DNA of 64,000 nucleotides from Nitzschia sp. pyKryTriq1 (Eukaryota > Bacillariophyta > Bacillariophyceae > Bacillariales > Bacillariaceae): assembly GCA_956465555.1 (NCBI GenBank), contig OY101120.1:434001-498000 (forward strand), given 5' to 3'. A model generated the notes under the pieces. That model was not told the DNA's origin, ran no database searches, and was given only the letters and a program-made list of their open reading frames with translations. Positions 52,518-63,160 of this stretch are shown here, piece after piece; positions within the stretch are counted from its first letter, which is position 1, and the number at the start of each line of letters is the position of its first letter. A program made the translations under genes and the position numbers.

Positions 52518-53157
52518 GTTGATGAATATATGGCTAATGGACTTGCTTCTGAGAGAGTACTGGTACTGATACTGGTACTGGTAGAGTGGAATGGAGAGAA
52601 TCCTTGATCCTTTCTCGTCGAAGGTGCGCCCCAGCAGATGATGCCAAAAGCCGCGGAATTGGAATGCTTTCTTGCGGCATAGCAGAGCGCACAGACAGTT
52701 TGAGTTTGAGTTCTCGCCTTCCCCTGCCTCGTCACAGGAGATCAAAGATATTGGCCAATCAAAACGCAGCAAGTTGACACCTTTTGAGCACAGTCGCCTG
52801 TTTTTGAATTCAACGGTCTGACAAGTCGATTCGACCCAACGGATTTGAATTCTTCGAAACTACTGAGCGGTACAAGTACTGTATGAGTACAGGCTACGCA
52901 CGGTACCTGGTACAGGGTACTGGGTACTGTACTGGGTACTGCGTACTGTACAACTCTACAACTGTACTATTATAGTAGAGGCGAGCGACGCCACTACGTA
53001 CCGGTATTACCCGGTACGGGAGACTACGAGTACTCTACGATGAACAAGTGAAGAATCATCCTGAAATAGCGATAGTAAAGAACTAATCATAGACTACCGG
53101 TACCATCAATGATGGAGGATCTCCTGCCGTTCGTCACCAATCATCCATTCAATTATA
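52518..53157. other. Intergenic with GGTAC-rich patch
   Basis: TACTGGTACTGATACTGG simple sequence lies in the leader (52559-52580). A dense GGTACCTGGTACAGGGTACTGGGTAC patch runs from 52900 to 52960, and more ACCGGTA at 52998 and 53097. No gene. Confidence 0.55.
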
Positions 53158-54352
53158 CTAGGATCTTTGAGGAGTTGTGCTGGACGTGACAGCAGCATCC
53201 CGTAAACAAGAATTCTGGAAAAGAGTCGCCTTGACAAGGAACAGGTCGGTCTCAAGGAATACATCTCCCTCCGAAGGTGACACTGTTCCGGATTCATAGT
53301 CTACATTGTACGGCAAAATTCGAACTTCTCCCGACACACCCACCATGGTACCTGTTCCTCCTGCCACCGCCAACGTCCCCCCAAAGGAATCAAAGACTTC
53401 GCCAGCAGCGTTGAAATTATATGACAACAGTACGCGGCTACCACCATTACCACCATCACCACCCCTCATCTCCTCCGTCAATGTATAGGTCCACCGGCAG
53501 TATCCACCACCACCAGCGCTAGTACTGCTTGTAGTCGAAGAAGAATCGTCCGTCTTCGTCGCCTGCTGTCGTAGTTGAGTACGCGTGCACACACCTGATA
53601 CATAGGAATTCGATAATTCCCCATCGAGCGTGCTATTCAGAAGATTGTTGTTGAGTACATAGGGTGTACCCAGAAGATCACTACTATTACCGGAACCATC
53701 GTGATTGCTGCTGCTGCTGCTGCTTCGAACACCATTATTGGTGGTAGCACCCAGGTGCCAAAAGATGATACTCGTTTCGAGAAAACGACAAGTAGGAGGC
53801 TCTTCGGTCTTGGATTGTTCTTGCAAAGACGAATCTTTGATTACCTGTGATTCTCTAGCACCTTCTTCATTTTTTTGCCAGGATGACGACGACGATGTGG
53901 TGGGTGACGCATTCTTCGTTGTGCCCCGCGGCGGTGGCTCGATTCCCCCCAGCTTCGCAGGAAGAACAAAACGCGCCAAGGAAATAAAGTGTCAGCTACA
54001 TTCATTGCACATTTTTTCTGTCCGACATTATCTTCAATATGTGTATAAATCTTCGTGTTTTCTTCCTTACCAAGCTCGATCTGTCGACATTATCTATATC
54101 TCCAAAGTCTGGTGCTGCGCTCCTGGTGGCTGGCTGAGTCCTCGGCGGTGGTGGTCGGCCGGGCAATTTTCTCTGCGAGGACGACGGCAATCCATTATCC
54201 CCACGCAAATGTTGTGATTCGTGTGACATTCCCAATTGCTCGCCATCCACCACTTCCACTGTGGTTCCGACGACTCCCGAACATGTTGCGACAGCCAGCA
54301 CGAGAGACGGCAAGTATCTTCTTTTTGACGACGACTTTCTTGTTCTTCTCAT
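53158..54352 (-). CDS. Secreted AOC/dirigent-like barrel protein A (cluster gene 1)
   Basis: Two exons, 54352-54071 and 53952-53158 (AGCTTG|GTAAGG, TGCGAAG|CTGG, phase 0), giving 358 residues. A basic N-terminus and hydrophobic stretch (YLPSLVLAVATCSGVVG) form a signal peptide. An R-K-L (RXL) site and a Pro/Arg linker follow, then Ser/Lys/Glu low complexity. The barrel (about residues 165-345) keeps the cluster pattern SGVCTRTQL, later GYCRWTYTL, SYNFNAAGE, LAVAGGTGTMVGVSGEVRI. The paired Cys and the GGTG turn match the other three genes and the dirigent/allene-oxide-cyclase superfamily. Unlike them it lacks the Lys/Tyr-rich block and has Ser/Thr/Gly inserts between the two Cys. It is the most diverged member and the 3' end of the array. 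Confidence 0.7.
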
Positions 54353-55050
54353 ACTGTAGTTGCAAAGATTGTACCTTTCAGAGCGACGACGACTCTTGAC
54401 TCGATATGATTATCCTTGTCTTTCCAGAATATATAGGACAATAGGAAGCTTGCGTTGTCTAGAATTGGGCCTTCTCCAATGGTGTTTGCTGGCGGTCTCC
54501 TCTGGTCAACAAGATTCATTTTTGTCGACCGTCCCAAAAGATGCCGCCAGATTTCGGCCCTCTGAATGACTAACTCGAGTGTACTTGGAGGGACGATCTC
54601 TCGTGACTGAGACCGGTGACTGAGTGCAGGACCGACTGACTGACGCTCGACAACTATAACCGTAACTGGTACTGTACTACTTGTAGTCTGCATGTAGTGC
54701 AGGTGCGTTGACTTCTACATCATACTAGTAGGTAGTAGAATACTCGTAGGAGCAGAGGAGAGGACCGACTTGACTTCTGCTTTCGATATTTTATGTAAAG
54801 TAGCAGGCAACCCTGGATGATTGCAAAGGTTGAGCGACAGTCAGAGCAATACAGTTCATCAACCTGCATTTCTCTATTACTCCTAGATTTTATTCTCGAC
54901 TACTGCAATTTGAAATTGACTCATATATCTTTTACTATTTAACATCGGATTGGGTTTTATTTGCGGCCATTGCCTGTATCATCTTCTGTTGCTGTGCTCT
55001 TTCCACACATTTCTCGAACTGGAACATTATTTGTGTGCTGGCAAAGGTTT
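54353..55050. other. Intergenic within the secreted-protein cluster
   Basis: Upstream of gene A and the 3' flank of gene B. A CTAGTAGGTAGTAG patch lies at 54724-54737. No coding evidence. A minus-strand frame ending at 54935 overlaps the 3' end of gene B in another frame and was not accepted. Confidence 0.5.
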
Positions 55051-56614
55051 CTATGAAGAGGATGTGCAGCATCGCTTGGCTTCTCTGCAACCACATCTCG
55101 TATCTGGGAAGTTGACGCAATCGCTACTGCAGTCACAGAACTCTTCCTCAGGTTGAGTTGGGCATAGAACTGACTTTAGGCCCAAAACTGCGGAACCGTC
55201 ATCGACAACGGTGGGGGGAACAGTTTCAGTTGGGACAGAGGTCTCGGATATGGGGGCATCATCAATATCACCGATGGGGACATCATCAAGAGTGTCGACA
55301 TAGCGATCATCGCCATAATAATCATCACCGGCTTCAAGAACATCAATTCTGGTATCGGAGTAGATGGTTCCGTACATCAGGTATCCGTCTGGACTGGCCA
55401 AGAAATCAATCTGATCGTCATAGATTGCTTGGGGTGGCGAGAAATCGAAATCAAGGTAGGCCGTGTCAAGGTAAACCTCACCGGAAATACCGGAAAATTG
55501 GCCAAGACCTCCCTTGATAACCAAAATTGATGACTCGTAATTGTCGCCTGCATTCTTCACGGTTCCTTCCGCAGTGAAACTTGCCACAACATCGCTGCCT
55601 GACAACGCTTCAAAGGTAAATGAACAGATACCATCTCCTTCGTATTCAAGGCTGTCCACGTCATTCGGATCTGTTCGGGTACACGTTCCTTGAACAAGGC
55701 CAATGAGGGCACTTGCGCCGATGCTGAAGAGGTCCCAGAGGGGTGCGTCGCTGTAGAGGTTGACATTACCAGCTCCAAATTCGTCTGGTGTGCTTGGGTC
55801 AGGGTAGATCGGGGGACCAACTTCTCTTGTGTCAAAGAAAGCATTGATGTAGTATATGATCTCACCACCGCCGCCATTATAATAGTCATCATCGAGATAG
55901 AAGCTGCGTAAAGAAAGAAGAAGATGAGAATGATTCTTGGAACACAAAGAGATATTCCAGCCATATCACTTACTCGTCGTAGTCACCTTTGCCACCCTTG
56001 CCCTTACCGCCCTTGCCCTTACCCTTGCCGCCCTTGCCCTTGCCCTTCTTTGAGGACTTCTTTGATGATTTCTTTGAGGACTTCTTTCCGCCTTTGCCTT
56101 TGCCCTTACCGTCATAGTAGTCATCATCATAGTAGTAGTCATCGTAGCCGCCTTTTCCATAATAATCATCATCAAAGTAGTAGTCGTCTTCGGGATAGTA
56201 ATCATCCTCGAAGCCCTTACCACCACCCTTGCTAGTGTAAAAGTCATCATCATAGTAAATGAAGTAATCATCGTACCAGTCATCATTCGACTGGTGGCGT
56301 TGAGTGTCAGATTGCACGGGTTTCTTATTCCTGCCCGTGTTCTGTGGCTTCGTTTGAGGATCTCGACTTGTGGGGGCATTTCGTCCTGTCGAGTGGGACC
56401 TTGCATTCAGATTGCGATTGCGTTTACTTCCGTCTTCTGGATTGGCTAGTTGCAAGAAACCACTCTTGATCATTTTCTGAATTCCTCCCTTTGCATTCTC
56501 GGGCGTGATCTCGGTCTTCTTGACCTTGGCTTCAATCGCTTCCTTGTCCACGCTTGCCGCGACTATCGGCAACGACAGCACGGTCGCAAGGATAATACTT
56601 CCTAGATTCTTCAT
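55051..56614 (-). CDS. Secreted silaffin/cingulin-like protein with barrel domain B (cluster gene 2)
   Basis: Two exons, 56614-55974 and 55903-55051 (GACGA|GTAAGT, TTACGCAG|CTTC, phase 2), giving 497 residues. Exon 1: signal peptide (MKNLGSIILATVLSLPIVAAS), a charged helix, an RNL (RXL) site, HSTGRNAP, then Asp/Tyr blocks (DDYYYDDDYYDGKGKG) and KKSSKKSSKKSSKKGKGKGG, rich in K-S-S-K and Lys-Gly. Exon 2: barrel (about residues 225-390) with PDEFGAGNVNLYSD, GTCTRTDPND, GICSFTF, SFTAEG and KGGLGQFSGISGEVYL, then an acidic linker and a Cys-rich tail with eight Cys (LCPTQPEEEFCDCSSDC, then RCGCREAKRCC). KXXK clusters and Tyr-rich stretches recall silaffins and cingulins of diatom silica. The function is inferred from composition. 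Confidence 0.8.
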
Positions 56615-57524
56615 CGTCTTTTGCTTTCAAGGACGATCGTTTGCAATGATATGGCCGTGAAACGATATTTAGCTCCGAAATATACTCAAATTCCAACCTG
56701 GCGAATTTGTGTGCAGTCGTTGACTATGCCGTTGGACAAAAATTCAGGTAATCGGGGCGCACGATAGTGTGGTTGCGCACCTCTTTTCTTCTATCATGCA
56801 TGGTGAGAGTACACTACGGATGATTTAATCTCCGCGCGCTGCTCCTTCGAAACGCATTCGTAAGTAAAGGAATGGGTGCACGGAGGGTTGGCATTTTGCG
56901 TTGGATCGACAAAAATTCGTCCGGCGGGCTACTAAAACAAGGACTAAAATTGCGAAATGGTGGCCGCCCGGCGCGAACGATCGTGCACCGTCGTGACCGC
57001 TGACCGCTGACCGCGCTGACCGCAACGTGCGTCAATGTACGGGATGCGCGCAGAAAGGGGATATTCGATTCAGACGACTGACTGACCTGGGTCCGGCATC
57101 GAAAATTCAAAATGTACCGGTAGAATCCCATCAGTCGAGGAGGTCGTCCGACTAAGCAATTGATGTTTCTTTCCTTCTTATCAATATGTTGATGATTGTT
57201 GCTGAGATAAATTAGACGCCTCGTCTAAAGCACATTCAAGAGGGGGAAGGAGGTTATACATAACGCAGCTTCTGGCCTCTGCGACCACCTCGTCGTTACC
57301 AGACACTTTAGTGCTGGAGTAGTAGCTAGAGTACTAGAGAGATCACTTTTGCTATTACAAATCTTCTACATGTATATGAATCCTTTGGTGTTATGATGTT
57401 GTGCTGCCAAGATGAAAGTTGAACAACAACTGACGGATTCCGAAAGAAATAGCTGGAAAATACTGCAACTTATTATTTCTATATTTTACAAACTAAAACT
57501 GCCCTCGTCGTCTTTCTCTTACTC
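56615..57524. other. Intergenic within the secreted-protein cluster
   Basis: Promoter of gene B, with no coding evidence. A TGACCGCTGACCGCTGACCGCGCTGACCG tandem patch lies at 56995-57022. It is a possible regulatory repeat. Confidence 0.5.
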
Positions 57525-58713
57525 TTAGAGTATATCATATATCTGGCTGGAGTCCATGTAAATATAAGCAGCCATGTAATATGAAGCCGGCAAGTCAACC
57601 TCGGAAGAGAATTCGATCGATGGCAAGATATCGGTTTCGACTGGAGTCAGAACGATCTCTCCGACAACCCGCCGGAACATTAGCGTTCCACCGGTCACTA
57701 CCATGACAGCAGGCTCGCCAATCTCAATGGGGCCTTCTGCGGTCAACTCATCGGGGAAGGACAATGCGCCATCACTACCGAAGCTGTACACAAACTGGCA
57801 GTATGCTCGTCCCTTGTAGTTCTCGAAATCAAGTTCGTCGTATGGATCAGTTCGGATACATTTTCCAGTGACTGTCGCGAATGTATCGGCTTCATCGACC
57901 ACTATTCCAGAAGTCGAATTACCTCCTACAGAGTCGTAGAATACACCATACACCGGCTCCTTGTTATGGATATAAACCGTGCCAGCATCAAATTCATTCG
58001 GAAGAATCGGGTCAGGAACAATGACCTCGAGGCCTCTGCCGTCTTGAAAGCCCTCGAAGGACATGAAGGTGTACTCGAGGCCACCCCCGCTACTGTAAAG
58101 AGGAGATTGTGGTGAGACTCGAATGAGAAAAGAAGATAGACGTATCCAGAATCAACTGCACTTACCCGTCATCGCCTTTTTTGCTGCCGCTTCCGTAGTA
58201 ATAGTCATCATAGTAATAGTCATCGTAGTAGTAGTCATCCCAATCATGGTGTCGGCCTGTTTCCTTGGGTGGTTTGTTTCGCCCCGACTGTTGTGGGTGT
58301 TGGCCATTTCCTTGGGGTTTTGATCTTTGCCCGCCTTGCGGGGCGTTTCGTTTGGTTTCGGGCTTAGCCCTGGCGTTTTTGGGTGGGGCTTTTTTGGGCG
58401 GGACTTTCTTGGCCCTTGCTTTCGGGGCTTCTTTCTTTGCGCCACGATTCCCTCTCTTGCCGAGTGCTCGAGTTTTGTGACCGTTTTCATCTTCTGCCTC
58501 AGGCAAGCTATCTGGCTTCTCTGAGATCACTGTCAAGCGGCCTTTCTCGATCATTGATCGTAGCCTGTTTGCTTCTTCGCCTGTCAGCGGTGAGGCTTCT
58601 TTCATATCCTTCACCCGCTGAAGCGCTCGGTCATGATCATCGAAGTTGTGGGCCGCGGCGTGTTTAAATAAGAGGCCTGCGGCACCTACAAAGGTAGGGA
58701 TGGTGTACTTCAT
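57525..58713 (-). CDS. Secreted Lys/Tyr-rich protein with barrel domain C (cluster gene 3)
   Basis: Two exons, 58713-58166 and 58092-57525 (GACGG|GTAAGT, CTTTACAG|TAGC, phase 2), giving 371 residues. Exon 1: signal peptide (MKYTIPTFVGAAGLLFKHAAA), a charged helix, an RAL (RXL) site, KARAKKVPPKKAPPKNARAK (K-x-x-K spacing), GRNKPP and DDYYYDDYYYDDYYYGSGSKKG. Exon 2: barrel with PNEFDAGTVYIHN, GKCIRTDPYD, AYCQFVYSF, LTAEGP, VTGGTLMFRRVVGEIVL, ending soon after. The GGTG turn has become GGTLMF. It has the same module order as gene B but a Pro/Lys block replaces Lys/Ser, and there is no Cys-rich tail. Likely a wall or extracellular matrix protein (inference). Confidence 0.78.
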
Positions 58714-59247
58714 GGTTGCTGGTCTTTCAATATTGTATTTCAGGTGTTTTCAGGTTGGAGGAAGCAAGAACCAATTTGTGTGATGCTACTCGGATGGTGG
58801 TCACCAAAATTTTGCAAATATCCAGCGGTAAAACTGACCGTTGAGGTGCACCTTGCCAAAAATTTGGCGTCTCATTTTTTCGTCCGAAGGCTACGAGTAT
58901 TACTCATCGAGCACCCAACATGCATGCGCGGGTGCGCCACCGCAACTGTATTTTATTATTTGTTGTAAATAGTCTTTTTGGTGCGGAGAGATGTGATTCC
59001 ACCATGTGGCTAGCTGCTGTCCTTGCAAAACGTCACTATCTTGGAAAAGCTAGTAGGTACCGGACCAAGAAGAATCAGATCACATGTACGAATTCAGGTG
59101 CATCGAAATTCCTTCAAGTTGTACCGTATACTGTATATTTACGCGAATAATTGTAAAAAGTGATGCTAGATTTTACATTTCTTTGTCGCTACACTCCAAA
59201 GCTCGGGCATACAGTACATTTACGAATATTTCTCCTTTTCAGGGCGA
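58714..59247. other. Intergenic within the secreted-protein cluster
   Basis: Promoter of gene C and the 3' flank of gene D. Ordinary composition, with no gene. Confidence 0.5.
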
Positions 59248-60683
59248 TCAGGCACTGCTGGTGAGATACAAGAATTCCTCGTCCAAGAGCATGTCAATGA
59301 TGTGTAGATACGCGTCTACGTCTTCGAATAGATCTTCGCCCACCGGCAAGGATTCGATTAAATCGATGTCTTCATTGTAGATGGATGGGCAGAACGCAAT
59401 GAGACCAGTGGCTGCTGTGAAGAGGCCAGTTCCTCCTGTTACCTGCAGAGATGAACAGGGGGTGTCTATCATCATGTTTGGATTCGTCAGAGGACCTTCA
59501 GCAGTAAAGCTTCCGAGGGTCACAAATGACGTTGGATCGTCGACCGTGTATGTGAAATGACAGTATCCTTCAACGGTATTGTCAGCGGTACCAGTTCGCG
59601 TACAGTATCCATCCAAACGTACTTGTAATTGCACCAATGCGCCATCCAAAGACAAGTCAATGAGCTCGACCTCGCGGTTTGTAGGGTTATAGGTGACGTT
59701 TCCAAAGGGATACACGGTCCCCACAGCAAATGGGTCTGGGCTTGTTGTATCAGGTACAACCGAGAGCAAAGCAACTGGAGAAGTGGCTTCTCCAACTAGT
59801 GGAACAGTTGCGCGAGGGGCGCCGGGACTGAAACTGTAACAAGCAGTATAAAACAGCAGGTATGTGAGTCACCAAGAAGTCCATGGCATGAGTGTAAGAC
59901 CTTGAAAAAAGCAAACTTACTAGTCGTCATCGCCCCATATGCTATAGAATGGAAACAAATATGAACATGAAGTGTCAGAAAATGGGTAAAGTTCTGGTAC
60001 AATCATAATACTCCACTCGGCACTTGATGCAATACTTACAGATCATCTGATGGATAATATCCTTTGCCTCCTTTCTTGGAACCTTTCTTGGAACTCTTCT
60101 TTCCACCCTTTCCCTTTCCATAATAGTAGTCATCCATGTAGTAATCATCGTAGTAGCCACTACCCTTACCGGCACCTTTGCCTCCATAATAGTAATCATC
60201 CACATCGGAACCTTTGCCTCCGTAGATATAATCATCGTAGTAGTAATCATCATACAGATAGTCATCATGTCCACCGCCTTTCTTACTTTCCTTGCCTCCG
60301 CTGCCTCCGCCATAAACATGCTCATCCATGGGGTATTCGATGGTATATTCATGCTCATCCATGGGGTATTCGATGGTATATTCATGCTCCTCAAACTGAT
60401 CATCGTTGTTGTGTGATGTACGCTTGGCTTCACCCTTCTTCTTGCCTTGTTGGTCACTCTTGCTATTTGGAGCGTTTCGACCAGTCGAGTGCCCTTGCGG
60501 CGCTTCTTGGTGACCTGCGGGTGCGGTGCGACCAGTCGAATGCTTCTGAGGACCTTGGTCGTCTTCTTTCTCTTTCTTCATTCTTCGTTCTCGTTCTGGT
60601 GGTTGTTGTGCTGCCGCAGGGTTCGTCTCAGCCGCTACGGCAAGCGCCATGGCCAGGCCTCCAAAGATAATCTTCTTCATCAT
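59248..60683 (-). CDS. Secreted silaffin/cingulin-like protein with barrel domain D (cluster gene 4)
   Basis: Three exons, 60683-60040, a 21-base micro-exon 59941-59921, and 59833-59248, all GT-AG and in frame, giving 416 residues. Exon 1: signal peptide (MMKKIIFGGLAMALAVAA), HSTGRTAP and HSTGRNAP repeats, an exact duplication of EHEYTIEYPMD, then KESKKGGGHDDYLYDDYYYDD, GKGSDVDDYYYGGKGAGKGS and GKKSSKKGSKKGGKG. The micro-exon adds about IWGDDDY. Exon 3: barrel with PDPFAVGTVYPFG, DGYCTRTGTAD, GYCHFTYTV, SFTAEGP, LQVTGGTGLFTAATGLIAF. It is closest in layout to gene B. It is the 5'-most member of the array as transcribed. A silica or wall role is inferred from KXXK and Tyr-rich composition. Confidence 0.8.
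60302..60390 (-). repeat. In-frame tandem duplication in gene D
   Basis: A 33-base unit (EHEYTIEYPMD) is repeated exactly within exon 1, visible on + as CATGCTCATCCATGGGGTAT recurring about 33 bases apart (about 60318 and 60351). It is a recent slippage that kept the frame. Confidence 0.8.
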
Positions 60684-61981
60684 GGTAAACGAGGGTGGAT
60701 ACGGTCTAAATGAATTAATTGTTTGCTGTAACTTCTCAATCAGTCAATGCTTGCTTTGCCGATCAAAATGCACTTTTTGAACAGATCGCAAAGATAGGTT
60801 GTCGAAGCCAAAAGTTCGGCGGCAACTTAATAGTTGCCTCCAAGGCGTTGAACAAAACTCCGAGTGGACGAAAATTGTGAGCGTTGGGCATGTGGAAACC
60901 GGCCGGTGTGATTTGATCTATCTACAGCCCCGTAGACATACATAAGAGCCGAATTTCCAAAGGTGCACCCTCGACGAGGCACGAGGTGCACGCACGGAGC
61001 GCACGCTTTGCTCTCGCGCAATGGATGATTCATTCTTCCCACCATAGGTAATCTGTGAGTGACTTTGAAGTCGAGCGAGTCAGTAGTCGGTCGTCCCCGA
61101 CAGATCTACCAACCTTGGATCTACTACTTTTACCGGTAGCTAGTAGTAGGGCTACCGGGAGTAATAGCACGTACTGTAGCACGACAGAGCTATCTACCGT
61201 GTGTACGAGTAGTACTCGTACCGGTATCGTAAAGCAGCCAAAAAGTGCACTGTCTAATTCTTCTACAAGTACAGCGCGTATTACTACTACTTTTCCACAA
61301 GTGGAGAACGCTGAAATGCGAAAAACTTAGCTGTAGACAGCCAGTAGGAATCCTACGTATAAACCTTACTGACATGCCCCCCACTCTACTACTAGAGACG
61401 ACTGGTCCAAGAACGTACCCGAATGCGGAGTACAAACTACACAAAACAACTAAACTCACTTCCCTCAGCACAGAAACCGTGACGTCCCTGTCACCCCCTG
61501 GTTGTTAACGCCTCCCCGTAGGTCATACTGCGAATGTCCACTCCTCTCGGAGTGGCTACCAAAGGACTACGTAAAATAGATATTCATATTGCTTTTGCTA
61601 CGAGTACAGCGCGTATCGTATCAAATTTCCCCTATTCTTACGGTACATCGAGTATGTAGGGCGTCTCGTGGTGTAACGGGCAAAATCGTGGTAACGCACG
61701 CAGAATCGCGCGAAAACCGGGCTCTGGGCCTCCGGCAAAATTGCTTCGTAGTTTTCTCCGTGTTCTCGCCTCGCGCGGCATGCCTGCGTGTCTATCATCA
61801 TCTGTGCATTTTTTTCGTTGCAATCTTCTGGAGTGAAGACGGAACCAGCAACCATGAACCAGCATGAACCAGCAACGAAAGATCGCAAAGTGTTCCTAAG
61901 CTATCAACGCACTGTACGGTATGACCCAGCGACGAACGACGAAACAAATTCACGTCAATTCAATATCAACATCAACCGATC
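60684..61981. other. Intergenic, no gene seen
   Basis: Divergent promoter region of gene D and the TLC-like gene. CTAGTAGTAGGG, GTACGAGTAGTACTCGTACCGG patches occur at 61138-61225. Several short frames on both strands show no protein character. Confidence 0.5.
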
Positions 61982-63160
61982 ATGATTAACTTTGAGTTCC
62001 TAGAAGAAGCCCGAATTCTAGCCCTCGATGGCACTCTGTCACCGAAGAATCAGTCCTTGATTCTCGAGGTTGTCTTCTGGGCAGTCGCCTATACGCTTTT
62101 CGGCCAAATCTTTTCTCGACTAGTGCGACGCGTGTACCGTGCGTCCAAGATATGGAAACATGCACGAGAACGTATCGGTGTTTTCTGTGGAAATGGCCGA
62201 GACGATGCTGTTTTGCTATCTTGCTGGGGCGCCCACCACGGATTCGCGGCGTACCTCATGTACCGGGGAATGATAGACGATAAACCAATGACTTGGAGGC
62301 ACGGATACCTCGTGGAGACTGGTTTCGAAGTGGCGGATTTTGTCGCCATGATATTCCAATTTTATCCTTACGCCAAGCATGACGGCATGAAGGACGAGAT
62401 CAAAGCGGCGCTAATCATGCACCATATTCCGGGCATTGTCTTGAGTGGCTTTGTCATGGAGACGGGTCTTTATGAAAATGAACACATGCAAAAGATTGTC
62501 TTGTCTCTGCTGGCAGGGGCGTTTGTCTCCTGTTCCTGCGCTGTCTTTCTTTATCAACTCGACTTCAGAAAGCAAATGACAAAGGCGGCAGTTGGATTCA
62601 ACGTCAACGTTGCCTTTTTCATGTACTGTCGCTGGTATGTGTATCCGATCGAGTCCTTGGCTCTCATTCAGGATGTCCGGGCTGATCCCGAGCTGAGTGG
62701 TAGCATCGTGATCAAGTTGTTGTATGGAGCGGGGGTTCTGATGAGCCTTTTCAATCTGGGCGTTGTGATTGATCTTGTGCCCAAAACAATTCGCTACGTC
62801 AAGCGTGCTTTTGATGGGGTGACTGAGATTGATACGGAACCGGTTCCATCGTCACGAGACTCGATGCTGGGCGTTGTTCCTCCTCGTCGCAGTCGCCGTG
62901 CGAGTAGTTTCATGATGGCAATTGACGCTGTCAATCCTACTGCTCCCACGGCAACTCGTTCCTCGTTGATCACGGTGATGGGTCTGAATGCGATGGACGA
63001 TTTGGTTCAAACTGAAAAGAGAGCGTCTTCATCTACATATGCTTCTTCGACTGTCATTCCAGAGGAAGAGGACGACGGGGATCTCTCCAAAGAAGAGTTG
63101 GATCATTTGCAAAAAATGGCCGGCAGCATGTTGTCTGGGGCCAAGAAAAAGGCTCAGTAA
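61982..63160 (+). CDS. TLC-like multi-pass membrane protein
   Basis: A 392-residue protein. About seven membrane segments lie in the first 275 residues (for example SLILEVVFWAVAYTLFGQIF, IVLSLLAGAFVSCSCAVFLY, VIKLLYGAGVLMSLFNLGVV). Between them are GYLVETGFEVADF and LIMHHIPGIVLSGF, where the His-His-x-P helix resembles the conserved His region of TRAM/LAG1/CLN8 (TLC) proteins. The C-terminal 110 residues are cytosolic-looking, Ser/Arg-rich (RRSRRASSFMM, a possible phosphosite) and end in an acidic helix. TLC proteins include ceramide synthases and other lipid regulators in the ER. The family call is moderate and the substrate unknown. Confidence 0.6.
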   Translation: MINFEFLEEARILALDGTLSPKNQSLILEVVFWAVAYTLFGQIFSRLVRRVYRASKIWKHARERIGVFCGNGRDDAVLLSCWGAHHGFAAYLMYRGMIDDKPMTWRHGYLVETGFEVADFVAMIFQFYPYAKHDGMKDEIKAALIMHHIPGIVLSGFVMETGLYENEHMQKIVLSLLAGAFVSCSCAVFLYQLDFRKQMTKAAVGFNVNVAFFMYCRWYVYPIESLALIQDVRADPELSGSIVIKLLYGAGVLMSLFNLGVVIDLVPKTIRYVKRAFDGVTEIDTEPVPSSRDSMLGVVPPRRSRRASSFMMAIDAVNPTAPTATRSSLITVMGLNAMDDLVQTEKRASSSTYASSTVIPEEEDDGDLSKEELDHLQKMAGSMLSGAKKKAQ

